Notes: a model not told the origin generated them from the sequence alone. DNA of 57,783 nt from Victivallales bacterium (GCA_017535315.1 JAFXUD010000016.1:1-57783), one strand, 5' to 3'; shown: positions 24,693 through 33,429, counted from the stretch's first letter. Numbers and translations: made by a program.

Positions 24693-26888
24693 ATGTATCT
24701 AGTTTACAAGCAATTCGAGGTTTACTTCGACACGCAAACGGGTTCTCTGTCTGTTCTCTATTCGCCACAGGATGAGGGAAATAGCTTCCCATTTCTGAAG
24801 GCAACCGTCACCCTCTGCAATCCAGACGGCACTCCGTTGCCCTGGAAAAATCTTCCTGAGTCAAAGGTTGAAAAGAAGCACGACGTGGCCACGTCCAGAA
24901 CGCGCTTCATCCTAGAGGATGCTTCCCCAAAATGCAAACTCATCACGTTGGAATTTGCCCTTGAAAACCATACGCTGCACCTGCTCTGCAAGGGAGAAAG
25001 CCTGTTTAGCATAACAGGACATTTCCTGACCAAGACGCCCTCCGATGACCTTTTGAGCGTGCATGACGGGGTGGAAGCACCCCACCTGCGGGCGTCCTCG
25101 GGCCCCATGGTCTCCGTCGGCGACAACGCCCTCTTCGACCGCCAGCGGGATTTTCTGTTGAAGTTCAACTGCTCTGGAAGCGAAGCGTTCTCATACGACT
25201 GGAAAGAAAAGTGCTATGCCTTCACCTGGGAAAGCAAGGCAAACACATCGCTTGAAATCAGCCTTGAAGCCACCGAAGCGTACTGCCGCAACCGCTTCAA
25301 CTTCTCCTATCGTGGCATCCGCAGACGTCCAGGCTTCGAAACACCATCCGTCGGCTGGATGACCTGGTATGCCGTGAAATTCGATGCCAGTGAAGCCGTT
25401 GTACTGGAGAACGCAACACGCTTCAAGGAGCTTTTCGGCGACTATCTTGATGCACGCCCTGTCCTTTGGGTCGATTGGGAGTGGTGCCATAATAATTTGA
25501 AGGGCACTGGCGAACCTGGCAGCGACATCCTTCACCCCCGCAAGTCCGTCTATCCCAATGGCCTGAAGTATGTTTCGGACAAGCTGAAAAAGATGGGCTT
25601 TCTGCCCGCCCTCTGGGTGGGGCCGACCACCGACTGCCAAATCAACTCCTTTATGAAGGCGCACCCCGACTGGCTTCTCTGCCAGGACCGTCGCTGGTGC
25701 GGGCAGTACTGGTTCGACTGGTCGAATCCAGAGGTCGTGAAGACGGTCATCCCCCGAATGTTCAAGCAGTATCTTGCCTGGGGCTATGAGGCTCTCAAGT
25801 GGGATGCCATCCCCATGACCCTCTGGATAATGGCCGAAAACCGCGAAAAACGCATCCACCCCGACATCTCACCTATGCAGATTTTCCGTGATATCGCCAA
25901 GCTCGCCCGCCAGACCATCGGCGAGGATGTCTATATGATGTCCTGCTGCGGTGTCAATGAAAACGACATCACCTGGAGCGAGGACAGCTTTGACGGGGCC
26001 CGCATCGGCAGCGACATCTTTACCTGGGAGGAGTTCCTGAAGGACGGCATCGCACGTATCCTGCACTTCTTCCCGCTCCACAACACGGCCTACTATATCG
26101 ATGCAGACAACCTCGTACTGCGCAAAGATTACTCCACCGTGGCGCAGGCGCGTACGCGAGTCTCCATCTACGGACTGGCAGGCATCCCAATCACCCTAGG
26201 TGACGCCATAAAGGAGCTTGACGAGCCACGTGTCGATATGCTACGGCGCATCATGCCAGTCATTGACGTTCGTCCAGGCGACCTGAATGGCACGACGCTC
26301 TTGGACAACCAAACACCTTGGAGCAAGACCGCCCTCGACATCCAGTCAGGGAACCGTGAAAACAAATCTCTCTACAGACCTATCCAAGTGATTCGCCTGA
26401 ACATCGCGAGGAGCTTCGGGCAGTGGACTGTCGCAGGCCTCTCCAACCTCACCGACAAGCCGCGCTCATATACGCTCCACCTGCAAGACGAGCTCGACCT
26501 GCCCTCTGGCGAATACGCCGTCTATGACTACTGGAACAAACGCTTCCTCGGTGTGTTCAAGGAAAAGCTGAAGCTCTCCATCAAGCCGTTTGACACCGCC
26601 GTGCTTCGCATCACCCCAGTGGAAAACAAACTGCCTACTCTGCTCTCCATTTCAAGGCATATCAGCCAAGGTGGTTATGAGTTGGATGAGTTCAAGGTAA
26701 CTGCCACGACCGTCAGCGGCCTCTGTCGCGTCGTGCCAGGCGATACCTGCGACCTCACCCTGCTTCTACCCGAGGGCAAGGCCATCAGCAGTTGCAACGT
26801 TCCTTTTACTCAGAACGGGCGCATCGCCATCTTGCACCTGCTCTCCAAGAGCATCAGAACCAAGAAATGGCAGTGCAAGCTGAGCTAG
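24693..26888 (+). CDS. Clan GH-D (GH36/GH27-like) glycosidase
   Basis: 731 residues, no signal peptide. An N-terminal beta-supersandwich (1-215) is followed by a TIM barrel from VGWMTWYAVKFD through ARPVLWVDWEWCHNN, LPALWVGPTTD, YEALKWDAIP (nucleophile Asp) and GARIGSDIFTWEE (acid/base Asp), then a C-terminal beta domain. This is the alpha-galactosidase layout, although substrate residues are divergent. GAGG at 24683-24686 favours ATG 24693 over ATG 24690. Follows the aldolase directly in one operon. Confidence 0.8.
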   Translation: MYLVYKQFEVYFDTQTGSLSVLYSPQDEGNSFPFLKATVTLCNPDGTPLPWKNLPESKVEKKHDVATSRTRFILEDASPKCKLITLEFALENHTLHLLCKGESLFSITGHFLTKTPSDDLLSVHDGVEAPHLRASSGPMVSVGDNALFDRQRDFLLKFNCSGSEAFSYDWKEKCYAFTWESKANTSLEISLEATEAYCRNRFNFSYRGIRRRPGFETPSVGWMTWYAVKFDASEAVVLENATRFKELFGDYLDARPVLWVDWEWCHNNLKGTGEPGSDILHPRKSVYPNGLKYVSDKLKKMGFLPALWVGPTTDCQINSFMKAHPDWLLCQDRRWCGQYWFDWSNPEVVKTVIPRMFKQYLAWGYEALKWDAIPMTLWIMAENREKRIHPDISPMQIFRDIAKLARQTIGEDVYMMSCCGVNENDITWSEDSFDGARIGSDIFTWEEFLKDGIARILHFFPLHNTAYYIDADNLVLRKDYSTVAQARTRVSIYGLAGIPITLGDAIKELDEPRVDMLRRIMPVIDVRPGDLNGTTLLDNQTPWSKTALDIQSGNRENKSLYRPIQVIRLNIARSFGQWTVAGLSNLTDKPRSYTLHLQDELDLPSGEYAVYDYWNKRFLGVFKEKLKLSIKPFDTAVLRITPVENKLPTLLSISRHISQGGYELDEFKVTATTVSGLCRVVPGDTCDLTLLLPEGKAISSCNVPFTQNGRIAILHLLSKSIRTKKWQCKLS

Positions 26889-26910
26889 AGTACTAATCCT
26901 CCTAACAATA

Positions 26911-26938
26911 GGGGGCGCGGGGGGCATCGCCCCCCCCG
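26911..26938 (+). terminator. G/C-run hairpin terminator
   Basis: GGGGGGC (26919-26925) pairs with GCCCCCC (26929-26935) around ATC, with flanking G and C runs extending the stem. It lies between the GH-D glycosidase and esterase genes. Similar to hairpins inside 10170-10255. Confidence 0.5.
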
Positions 26939-26990
26939 TCCTTTGGCCAGCACAACAACAGAAAACACCCCCAAAGGAGAAAATACCCCA

Positions 26991-27635
26991 ATGATAGAAA
27001 AGCTAAAAGAACCCTGGCTAAAGCGCGGCGAAACCCTTCTTTGCTTTGGCGACAGCTTGACAGCAGCAACCAGCGGCTATGTCTCCATGCTGGAAGCTGC
27101 ATTGGCTCCGCAGGGCATCCGCGTCATCAACGCGGGACTTGGCGGCGACAAAACGCCACACGCCCTGACACGCCTGTGCAGCGATGTCATTGCACAAAAG
27201 CCAGATGCAGTCTCCATCTTTTTCGGGGCAAACGATTCAGTCATCGGGCGTGGCTGCTGGCGTGACGAGCCAGTTGTGGAGCCGCTGACCTATCGGGACA
27301 ACCTCATATGGATGATTCACATCTGCCGCCTAAAAAAAAGCAGCATCCGCAAGTTCAGCATCGCAGCACCGTCTGGCCGCATTGAAGGCGACAGCTGGCA
27401 TGAATTCGGCGACATCCGCCATGATTACTGCCTGATGGCACGGCAAGCCGCCGACATCGCCAACGCTCTCTTCGTGCCCCTGGACACCGTCATGGACCAG
27501 GTGCGCGACACCATGCCTGCCACAGACAACGGTCTGAAACTCACCAGGGATGGTGTCCACCCCACCTCTGACGGCTACCGTCTCATCGCAGACACGATGC
27601 TGAAAAGCTGGTGCCTGCAAGGCTTAATGATTTGA
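26991..27635 (+). CDS. SGNH/GDSL-type acylhydrolase
   Basis: 214 residues, cytoplasmic by sequence. Full SGNH signature: CFGDSLT (Ser22), NAGLGG, FFGANDS and DGVHPTSDGY (Asp187, His190). AAAGGAG lies about 11 bases before ATG 26991. A further upstream in-frame start would read through the spacer. Fits removal of acyl groups from glycans processed by the neighbouring glycosidases. Confidence 0.85.
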   Translation: MIEKLKEPWLKRGETLLCFGDSLTAATSGYVSMLEAALAPQGIRVINAGLGGDKTPHALTRLCSDVIAQKPDAVSIFFGANDSVIGRGCWRDEPVVEPLTYRDNLIWMIHICRLKKSSIRKFSIAAPSGRIEGDSWHEFGDIRHDYCLMARQAADIANALFVPLDTVMDQVRDTMPATDNGLKLTRDGVHPTSDGYRLIADTMLKSWCLQGLMI

Positions 27636-27672
27636 TTCAAAAGTTGCTTGTTTCTAGACAATCGAAAAAAAA

Positions 27673-27913
27673 GGAAATTATATACTTTAGTTGCCGATTG
27701 GACTTTACCCACAGAGAAGAGCCGCGTAAGCGGCGGCAAGAGCATAGCCGTGGGTGGAGCGAAGCCGCGACAGCGGCGAAGCGAAACCCACGGTCAGATG
27801 CCCACCCCAGTCCTCGTGCGCCTTGCCGCGTAGCGCAGCGAAGCGGCAAGGCGCATCCTGGTTATCGACCAGTGAGGGATAATTTCATCAGGAGACTCAA
27901 GTATATAATTTCC
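27673..27913 (+). ncRNA. Candidate structured RNA / multi-hairpin repeat element, copy 2
   Basis: The closing helix is a perfect 15-bp inverted repeat, GGAAATTATATACTT (27673-27687) with AAGTATATAATTTCC (27899-27913). Inside are GCCGC-GTAA-GCGGC (27721-27734); CCGTGGGT/ACCCACGG (27748-27755, 27786-27793) enclosing GCCGC-GACA-GCGGC (27764-27777); and GCGCCTTGCCGC/GCGGCAAGGCGC (27818-27829, 27843-27854). A CTGGT-TATCG-ACCAG hairpin is seen near 27858. Compared with copy 1 the closing helix has a wholly different sequence but the same place. A terminal inverted repeat of a transposable element would normally be conserved, so RNA structure is favoured. Confidence 0.6.
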
Positions 27914-27975
27914 CCCCAAAAAAACATTATGGGAAACAGAGCATTGCAATTATCTCTCTGTTTCGCCATCGGCCA

Positions 27976-28296
27976 TCATCTCGTATCTTCAACGACTTCA
28001 ACCAGAAAGCTAACAGGACGAAAGCCGTCGTTGCAGGCAAGCATGGCTGACTTTGGATTTTTCATCCATCCGTCATAGAAGTTCTCCGCACCGTGTGCAA
28101 GGGCCATGACAAATGGCGAGAGCGTCTGCCAGGCGCTCTCGCAAAACCCCTCTGGTTTTTGCCAGCCATCGGCAAGAAACACCTGCCCCTCTTGCATGTC
28201 GCACGCATGTTCAAGGGGATTTTCATATTGCTCCTTCAAATCCTTATAGCAGGCCTTGCGGATCACGGTAATGCGGATTTTCCTCTGAAATGTCAT
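27976..28296 (-). CDS. TIGR04076-family protein
   Basis: 106 residues. Features of the TIGR04076 group: KIRITVIRK start, GQVFLADGWQKPEGFCESAW, a middle segment FVMALAHGAENF, and ACNDGFRPVSFLVEVV at the end. Function unknown, and the family usually has conserved Cys residues, some retained here. Downstream of and co-oriented with the thioesterase gene, 45 bases apart. Confidence 0.75.
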   Translation of the reverse strand: MTFQRKIRITVIRKACYKDLKEQYENPLEHACDMQEGQVFLADGWQKPEGFCESAWQTLSPFVMALAHGAENFYDGWMKNPKSAMLACNDGFRPVSFLVEVVEDTR

Positions 28297-28341
28297 CTTT
28301 TCCTCAGAAGCGACTAGGATAATTCACACGAAAAAACGTTC

Positions 28342-28773
28342 TTATTTCTCCTCTGGAATCTCTTCAGTAAAACTCTCGGTATATGCGGTGATGTTCTGTA
28401 GTATTCTCTCAGGAATCGGGACTTTTGTCTGCGCAACAAAGTCGAAGCATACCACCACTTCCGTACAATAGACGGCCTGCTTTCCTGTCTCATCGAAGAT
28501 TCTATGCTCAAGAATAATGCTAGTATGCTTTATCTCCTGAATAACGGTATAAATACTCACCCGTCCTGGGAAATGAAGTTGTCGCTGAAACTGAAGTGAT
28601 GCGGCAGCCTCTATCGGGCCGAATGTCATCCCTGGCGTCGGTTCCAGACCTATTTCTGTTATGAACTTCAGCCTTGCCGCCTGGCAATATTTGACTATTG
28701 CAACATTATTGACGTGCCCAAGCAGGTCAAGATCGCTCCAGTCAATTCGCAACTCAAGTATTTGAGCTTTCAT
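28342..28773 (-). CDS. Acyl-CoA thioesterase, hot-dog fold (4HBT/YbgC-like)
   Basis: 143 residues. The catalytic segment DLDLLGHVNNVAIVKYCQAAR matches the Asp-x-x-Gly-His-Val-Asn-Asn pattern of 4-hydroxybenzoyl-CoA/YbgC thioesterases, and a strand region FQRQLHFPGRVSIYTV follows. Length is typical. Cleaves acyl-CoA thioesters in the cytoplasm, with the natural substrate not evident. Confidence 0.85.
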   Translation of the reverse strand: MKAQILELRIDWSDLDLLGHVNNVAIVKYCQAARLKFITEIGLEPTPGMTFGPIEAAASLQFQRQLHFPGRVSIYTVIQEIKHTSIILEHRIFDETGKQAVYCTEVVVCFDFVAQTKVPIPERILQNITAYTESFTEEIPEEK

Positions 28774-28989
28774 ACCATTCTTCTTTTGTAATTAACTCAA
28801 TAGTCTATGGCTTACTGCAATATCACGCATCTCATCCAATTGCAATTGCCAAGTCATATTTTTTGAGCATTATTCTATCATCATTTCCGTTTTTTTCCAC
28901 TCTCACTCCCTTTATTTGTCCTGAATAGCGATAAAATGAGTTCACGCATCCATAAAAAAGCTCAAGCATCAAAAAACAAATAATCCTGT

Positions 28990-29017
28990 TTGATTTCTTC
29001 AATTTCTGCGTTATATT
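28990..29017 (+). promoter_or_regulatory. Promoter of tRNA-Ala
   Basis: TTGATT (28990-28995) and TATATT (29012-29017) with 16-base spacing, 18 bases upstream of the mature tRNA 5' end. Confidence 0.6.
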
Positions 29018-29035
29018 TTTTATTATTCAAAACAG

Positions 29036-29111
29036 GGGGCTATAGCTCAGTTGGTAGAGCATTACGTTCGCAACGTAGGGGTCAGGGGTTCGAATCCCCT
29101 TAGCTCCACCA
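29036..29111 (+). tRNA. tRNA-Ala (anticodon CGC), CCA encoded
   Basis: Full cloverleaf. The acceptor stem is GGGGCTA with TAGCTCC, including the G3-U70 wobble that specifies alanine. The D stem is GCTC/GAGC. The anticodon stem-loop has TTCGCAA with CGC at 29069-29071, and the T arm is AGGGG-TTCGAAT-CCCCT. Discriminator A at 29108 is followed by encoded CCA. Its 3' half and terminator are the source of two duplicated scars downstream. Confidence 0.97.
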
Positions 29112-29154
29112 CCCAACTTATCACGAGGTCTGATGGCAATCGCCGTCAGACCTC
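29104..29154 (+). repeat. tRNA 3' end plus terminator, att-like repeat copy 1
   Basis: From the acceptor 3' strand through the tRNA's terminator hairpin GAGGTCTGATGGC-AATC-GCCGTCAGACCTC. All 51 bases recur perfectly at 38542-38592, and the unit recurs, extended to ~105 bases with about ten differences, at 32883-32989. The duplicated segment is what tRNA-targeting integrative elements leave behind. Confidence 0.85.
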
Positions 29155-29674
29155 GCTTCGTTTCTGCCCTTTCTCCCTGAAAAACGGGCATTTGCGCGGA
29201 TTCTCTCGCGGAAAATGCATAGTTATCGAGGGTGCAAGTAAGTCGGTCGAGAAATAGACCACACTGCTGATGTCAATGCATTCCTGCTCATCGAAACCAA
29301 CGCTGCAAACGCCATCATCGCAGTCGGATAGAACGCCATGAGCGTCTCGTTCGACAGGCTTGCCGATGCTCACATCCTTACGACCTCACCCTATGGCGGA
29401 ATCGTCGATTAAGCCTACGACAGGAATATTCTCGTCGCAAGGTTTTATCGTGTCATTTCTATTCAGTATATTTTGTCCATCGACTTCCAGATTACGTGCC
29501 GCAAGGCAATAGCAACTGTAATGCCTGTAAGTTTTCGGCACATTCAATGGAAAAACCATGCCTTTATGTTATATTTATGGTATCCTTCGGGTTCGGATGG
29601 ATATGACGATGTTCATGTAAAAACAGAAAATCGATCGGCATAGGATGTTCTGGCGCAGTGCGTATCTGAAACGG
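29155..29674. other. Gene-poor stretch after tRNA-Ala
   Basis: Up to about 29215 the sequence is homologous to the region after the second tRNA-terminator copy (CGGATTCTCTCGCGG). Beyond it a possible minus-strand frame of 75 codons exists but has no recognisable motif or start signals. Probably remnant DNA. Confidence 0.45.
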
Positions 29675-29703
29675 TTCAATCTGCAAAAGAGATATATTAT
29701 ATT
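29675..29703 (+). promoter_or_regulatory. Promoter of the hybrid histidine kinase gene
   Basis: TTCAAT (29675-29680) and TATATT (29698-29703) with 17-base spacing. The predicted transcript start would leave a leader of only about 15-20 bases before the ATG at 29727. Confidence 0.5.
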
Positions 29704-29726
29704 CTGCAAGAAAAGAGAACGATGAC

Positions 29727-32051
29727 ATGACCTATTCAATTATAGGAATACTGGCTGGGATTGTCCTAGTCATCACTAACAGGGACGTGCTGTGGCTGTC
29801 AGGGAACTCCGAACACACGCGGGTTCAACGTAATTACCGCTGCTTTCTGTTTGCTGTTCTGACCTACTACATCACGGATGCGCTTTGGGGCATTCTTGAT
29901 GTCTATCGCCTTACATCACTTCAGTTTGCAGACACGACATTGTATTTCGCGGCAATGGCGGTGTTGGTTCTTCTTTGGACGCGGTATGTCATAACCTATT
30001 TGGAAAGCAGCACTTCGTTTGGAACCATGCTTTTGTATGGAGGGTGGGCTTTTTTCGGATTTGAGCTCATTGCCATTGTCGTAAATATATTTCATCCCGT
30101 CATGTTCTGGTTCGATAAAGACGGCGGCTACCATACGGCAAGTTTGCGGCATGCGACTCTGTACGTACAAATTTTGATGTTCCTATTGACCTCCATATAC
30201 ACGCTAGGCATAACCTTGACGACAGGGGGAAAGGCCAGACGAAGGAACCTTACCATAGGGTTGTTTGGAGTTGCAATGATTGTACTGATAGTCTTTCAGG
30301 TCCTTTATCCACTGTGGCCGTTCTACGCGATGGGATGCATGGTTGGAACCTGCCTGCTCCACAGTTATGTACTGGAAGACGAAAAGGAGGAATACCGCAA
30401 TGAACTGGAGGAGTCATTGCGGCGAGAGCAACTCCAGAAGGAGGAACTCACAGATAACAGGGAGGCATTGCAGGAAGCACTTTCGTCCGCCAAGGAGGCG
30501 AACAAGGCAAAGACAGCATTCCTTTCCAACATGAGTCACGAGATACGCACTCCGATGAACGCCATCATCGGACTGAACAGCCTTGCGTTGAGGGACACGA
30601 CTCTCACGGAAACAACCCGTGCCTATCTTAAGAAAATCAACGGAAGCGCAAAGCATCTTCTGGGACTCATCAACGATATTCTGGACATGAGCAGAATTGA
30701 ATCGGGGAGGCTTGTGCTACGACGGGAGGAATTTTCCCTGAGCGGGCTGCTGGAGCAGATAAACACCATGGTCATGTCACAGTGCAACGACAAAGGACTG
30801 ACATTTGAATGCCAGGTCAAAGGTCATGTGGACGACTATTACATCGGCGATGACATGAAGCTCAAGCAAGTGCTCATCAATATTCTTTCGAACGCAATCA
30901 AATTCACATCCGCGCCTGGAAGCGTGACTTTGACTATCGAGCGTGTCAACACCTACGAGGACCAGTCCACTCTGCGTTTTTCCGTTAAAGACACAGGCAT
31001 CGGTATTGACAAAGCCTTCATTCCAAAGATTTTCGAGCCGTTTACGCAAGAGGACAGCAACCGCAACAACAAATATGGCAGCACGGGCCTTGGAATGGCC
31101 ATTACGAAGAACATCGTCGAACTGATGAACGGAATGATAACTGTCGAATCCGAAAAGGGAGTCGGTTCTGAGTTTATTGTGACGATTACACTGAAGGACT
31201 GCAAAAATCCAAACGCCAGCATGGACAGCATAAACCCAAAGGACATACATGTTTTGGTGGTGGACGACGACCCAATCGCATGTGAACACGCCTTAATTGT
31301 GATGGAGGAGGCAGGCATCCGAACGGACACCGCAAAGAGCGGCGAGGAGGCCTTGAAGAAGGTGGAAGTCCTGCATGCCAAGCAGGACCCATATAACCTT
31401 ATTCTTCTGGATTGGAAGATGCCTGAGATGGACGGCGTGGAAGTCGCAAGGGAAATCAGAAAGCGCTACGACAATGAAACTACTATCATCTTCCTGACAG
31501 CGCATAACTGGGATGAAATCATGGACGATGCCCTGCATGTCGGAGTGGACAGCTTCCTTGCCAAGCCACTGCTGGCATCCAGCGTGATTGACGAGTTCCT
31601 GCGTGTCGCCCGCCGCAACAGTCTGACGGTTCTGACAAAGAAAAAGCGAGCGGAGCTCAAGGGCAAGCACATTTTGCTGGCAGAGGACATCCAGATCAAC
31701 GCTGAAATCATAAAGGAGTTAATGCTATCGCGGGATGCGCAGATTGACCATGCGGAAAACGGGAGAATCGCCACGGAACTGTTCGCAAAAAGTTTACCTG
31801 GCTATTATGATGCCATATTGATGGATGTGCGGATGCCTGAAATGGATGGTCTTACGGCCACCACCGTCATACGTGCCATGGACAGACCTGATGCAAAGCG
31901 GATTCCAATCATCGCCATGACCGCAAACGCCTTCGATGAAGATGTTCAGCGTTCCCTCCAGGTTGGAATGAACGCGCATCTCTCCAAGCCTGTGGAGCCT
32001 GAACACCTCTTCCAGACACTGGAGGAGATGATTTGGGAGAAGGAGAGTTGA
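29727..32051 (+). CDS. Membrane hybrid sensor histidine kinase with two receiver domains
   Basis: 774 residues. About seven hydrophobic helices (1-215) form the sensor. A coiled-coil linker (220-260) follows, then HisKA with phospho-acceptor His271 (FLSNMSHEIRTPMNAIIGL). The ATPase domain has NILSNAIKFT, DTGIGID and STGLGMAI. Receiver 1 has Asp562 (LILLDWKMPEMDG) and receiver 2 Asp700 (AILMDVRMPEMDG). No output domain and no DNA-binding partner are adjacent, so a phosphorelay partner must be elsewhere. An APC-type permease pseudogene starts 23 bases downstream, suggesting a former sensor-transporter operon. Confidence 0.93.
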   Translation: MTYSIIGILAGIVLVITNRDVLWLSGNSEHTRVQRNYRCFLFAVLTYYITDALWGILDVYRLTSLQFADTTLYFAAMAVLVLLWTRYVITYLESSTSFGTMLLYGGWAFFGFELIAIVVNIFHPVMFWFDKDGGYHTASLRHATLYVQILMFLLTSIYTLGITLTTGGKARRRNLTIGLFGVAMIVLIVFQVLYPLWPFYAMGCMVGTCLLHSYVLEDEKEEYRNELEESLRREQLQKEELTDNREALQEALSSAKEANKAKTAFLSNMSHEIRTPMNAIIGLNSLALRDTTLTETTRAYLKKINGSAKHLLGLINDILDMSRIESGRLVLRREEFSLSGLLEQINTMVMSQCNDKGLTFECQVKGHVDDYYIGDDMKLKQVLINILSNAIKFTSAPGSVTLTIERVNTYEDQSTLRFSVKDTGIGIDKAFIPKIFEPFTQEDSNRNNKYGSTGLGMAITKNIVELMNGMITVESEKGVGSEFIVTITLKDCKNPNASMDSINPKDIHVLVVDDDPIACEHALIVMEEAGIRTDTAKSGEEALKKVEVLHAKQDPYNLILLDWKMPEMDGVEVAREIRKRYDNETTIIFLTAHNWDEIMDDALHVGVDSFLAKPLLASSVIDEFLRVARRNSLTVLTKKKRAELKGKHILLAEDIQINAEIIKELMLSRDAQIDHAENGRIATELFAKSLPGYYDAILMDVRMPEMDGLTATTVIRAMDRPDAKRIPIIAMTANAFDEDVQRSLQVGMNAHLSKPVEPEHLFQTLEEMIWEKES

Positions 32052-32074
32052 CTGAATAATTGCTGTGAATTGAT

Positions 32075-32882
32075 ATGAATAGACAAAATGATATAAAGAC
32101 TCCTGAGAAAAACCTCTCTACTCTCGATGTATGGGCTATTGCTTTCGGCAGCATGGTCGGATGGGGAGCTTTTGTAATGCCAGGTTCGACTTTTCTGCCT
32201 GTGGCAGGACCTGCCGGTTCGCTTCTCTCAATGGTGATAGATCTTGCCGTCATGCTGGTGATAGTATACAGCGTCTATTATTTGATGATGCGCTCCCCTC
32301 GGCCTGGAGGCGTCTATTCCTTTACGAAAGAAACCTTTGGTAGGGACCATGACTTCCTCTGCTCATGTTTTTTTCTGCCTCTCCTATCTGACCATCGTGT
32401 TCTTGAACGGCACTGCGCTATTTCTCGTGATTCGCACCCTGATGGGAGCTGCTACACACAGAGGATACAGTTACACAGTTGCAGGTAACTCCGTCTATCT
32501 GAACGGGGTATTGCTGTCCATCTTTGCCGTTGTGTGCATAGGGCTGCTCTTCATCGTGGCAAAGCCTGTCCTGCGGCGATTGGCGACGGTGCTGGCTGTA
32601 ATCCTGCTCCTCGGGTCTCTCGTCACCACGATCTTCTGCCTCCCCAAAGCCATTTTGCTGGACATTCTCTCATCATTCGGCTATAAGGACCTCAACAGAG
32701 GGTTTGCCATCTTCAGTTTGGTCATTCTAGCACCGTGGGCTTTTGTCGGTTTCGAGGTGATCAGCCTCGACACCGTGCATTTCAAGTTTCCTCTTAAAAA
32801 GTCAAGAATGGTGGTTTTCAGTTCCATAGTCATCGCCGCCTTGGTATATATGTCGATGACACTGACAAGCATCTCCACCGTC
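32075..32882 (+). pseudogene. APC-family amino-acid permease, frameshifted and 3'-truncated
   Basis: The N-terminal part (LSTLDVWAIAFGSMVGWGAF, SPRPGGVYSFTKETFG) is a classic APC transporter start. It runs out of frame at a seven-T tract (32368-32374), after which homologous sequence continues in another frame (CLSYLTIVFLNGTALF to VYMSMTLTS). Removing one T restores a single frame. The gene then stops being permease-like at the tRNA-terminator repeat beginning 32883, so about 270 of the usual ~450 residues remain. Two lesions make it non-functional unless the T tract is a sequencing error, and the truncation would stand regardless. Confidence 0.8.
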
Positions 32883-32989
32883 CCACCACCCAACTTATCA
32901 CGAGGTCTGACGGCAATCGCCGTCAGACCTCGTTTCGTTTCCGCTCTTTCTCCCTGCAAAACGGGCACTTGCGCGGATTCTCTCGCGGA
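32883..32989 (+). repeat. tRNA-Ala terminator repeat, copy 2
   Basis: CCACCACCCAACTTATCACG onward matches the DNA after tRNA-Ala, including the terminator hairpin (one T to C change making it a perfect stem) and ~55 further bases with about 10% difference (CGGGCACTTGCGCGGATTC). It begins precisely where permease homology ends. Confidence 0.85.
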
Positions 32990-33163
32990 GAACGTGTGGT
33001 TGCCAGAGAAGGCTTTTTCGGGCGTTTTCGCCCTCCAGAAACGCCGAAATCCATTCTTGTTCTCCGTTTTTTCTCTGCGAGTAAAGGTCATGGCAATTAT
33101 TACCACTGTGCGCGAACCCATTCTTGTTCTCTTTTTCTCCGCGCGAACGCTTTTGAGTAGGGA

Positions 33164-33231
33164 GTAAGGGTCAGCGAAAGTTGGATTCGGGCTTTTCTGA
33201 CGCCGTTTGGGGTCCAACTCGTGACCCTTAC
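33164..33231. repeat. Nested inverted repeat in non-coding remnant
   Basis: GTAAGGGTCA (33164-33173) pairs with TGACCCTTAC (33222-33231). Inside, AGTTGGA (33179-33185) pairs with TCCAACT (33213-33219). The surrounding 32990-33341 has no recognisable gene and carries several short related words such as TTTTCGGCGTTTTCG. Confidence 0.6.
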
Positions 33232-33341
33232 TTAGGCGATTTTCGGCGTTTTCGCGCCACTTTGACAAGGAAAAGTTGGAACTCGTTTAGCCAAGGTTGA
33301 GAACGCCTTTTCGAGTTTGAACACACTTCAAGGCGCAAGAT

Positions 33342-33373
33342 AAAAGACCGCCAGGCAATCATGCCCGACGGCC
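33342..33373 (-). terminator. Terminator of the HAAS-domain membrane gene
   Basis: On the minus strand GGCCGTCGGGCA-TGAT-TGCCTGGCGGTC forms a 12-bp stem with a few G-T pairs, followed by TTTTAT. Positioned 56 bases beyond the gene end. A related hairpin closes the small pseudogene at 35837. Confidence 0.75.
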
Positions 33374-33429
33374 TACGAATCTTTGCCGTTTTTGAGAGAT
33401 AGTTCCTTGGGGAGGAAACCGTTATCGTC

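Noticed and set aside
29146-29373. Minus-strand frame of 75 codons after tRNA-Ala
   Set aside because: No ribosome binding site or family resemblance, and it overlaps tRNA-downstream DNA that is duplicated elsewhere.
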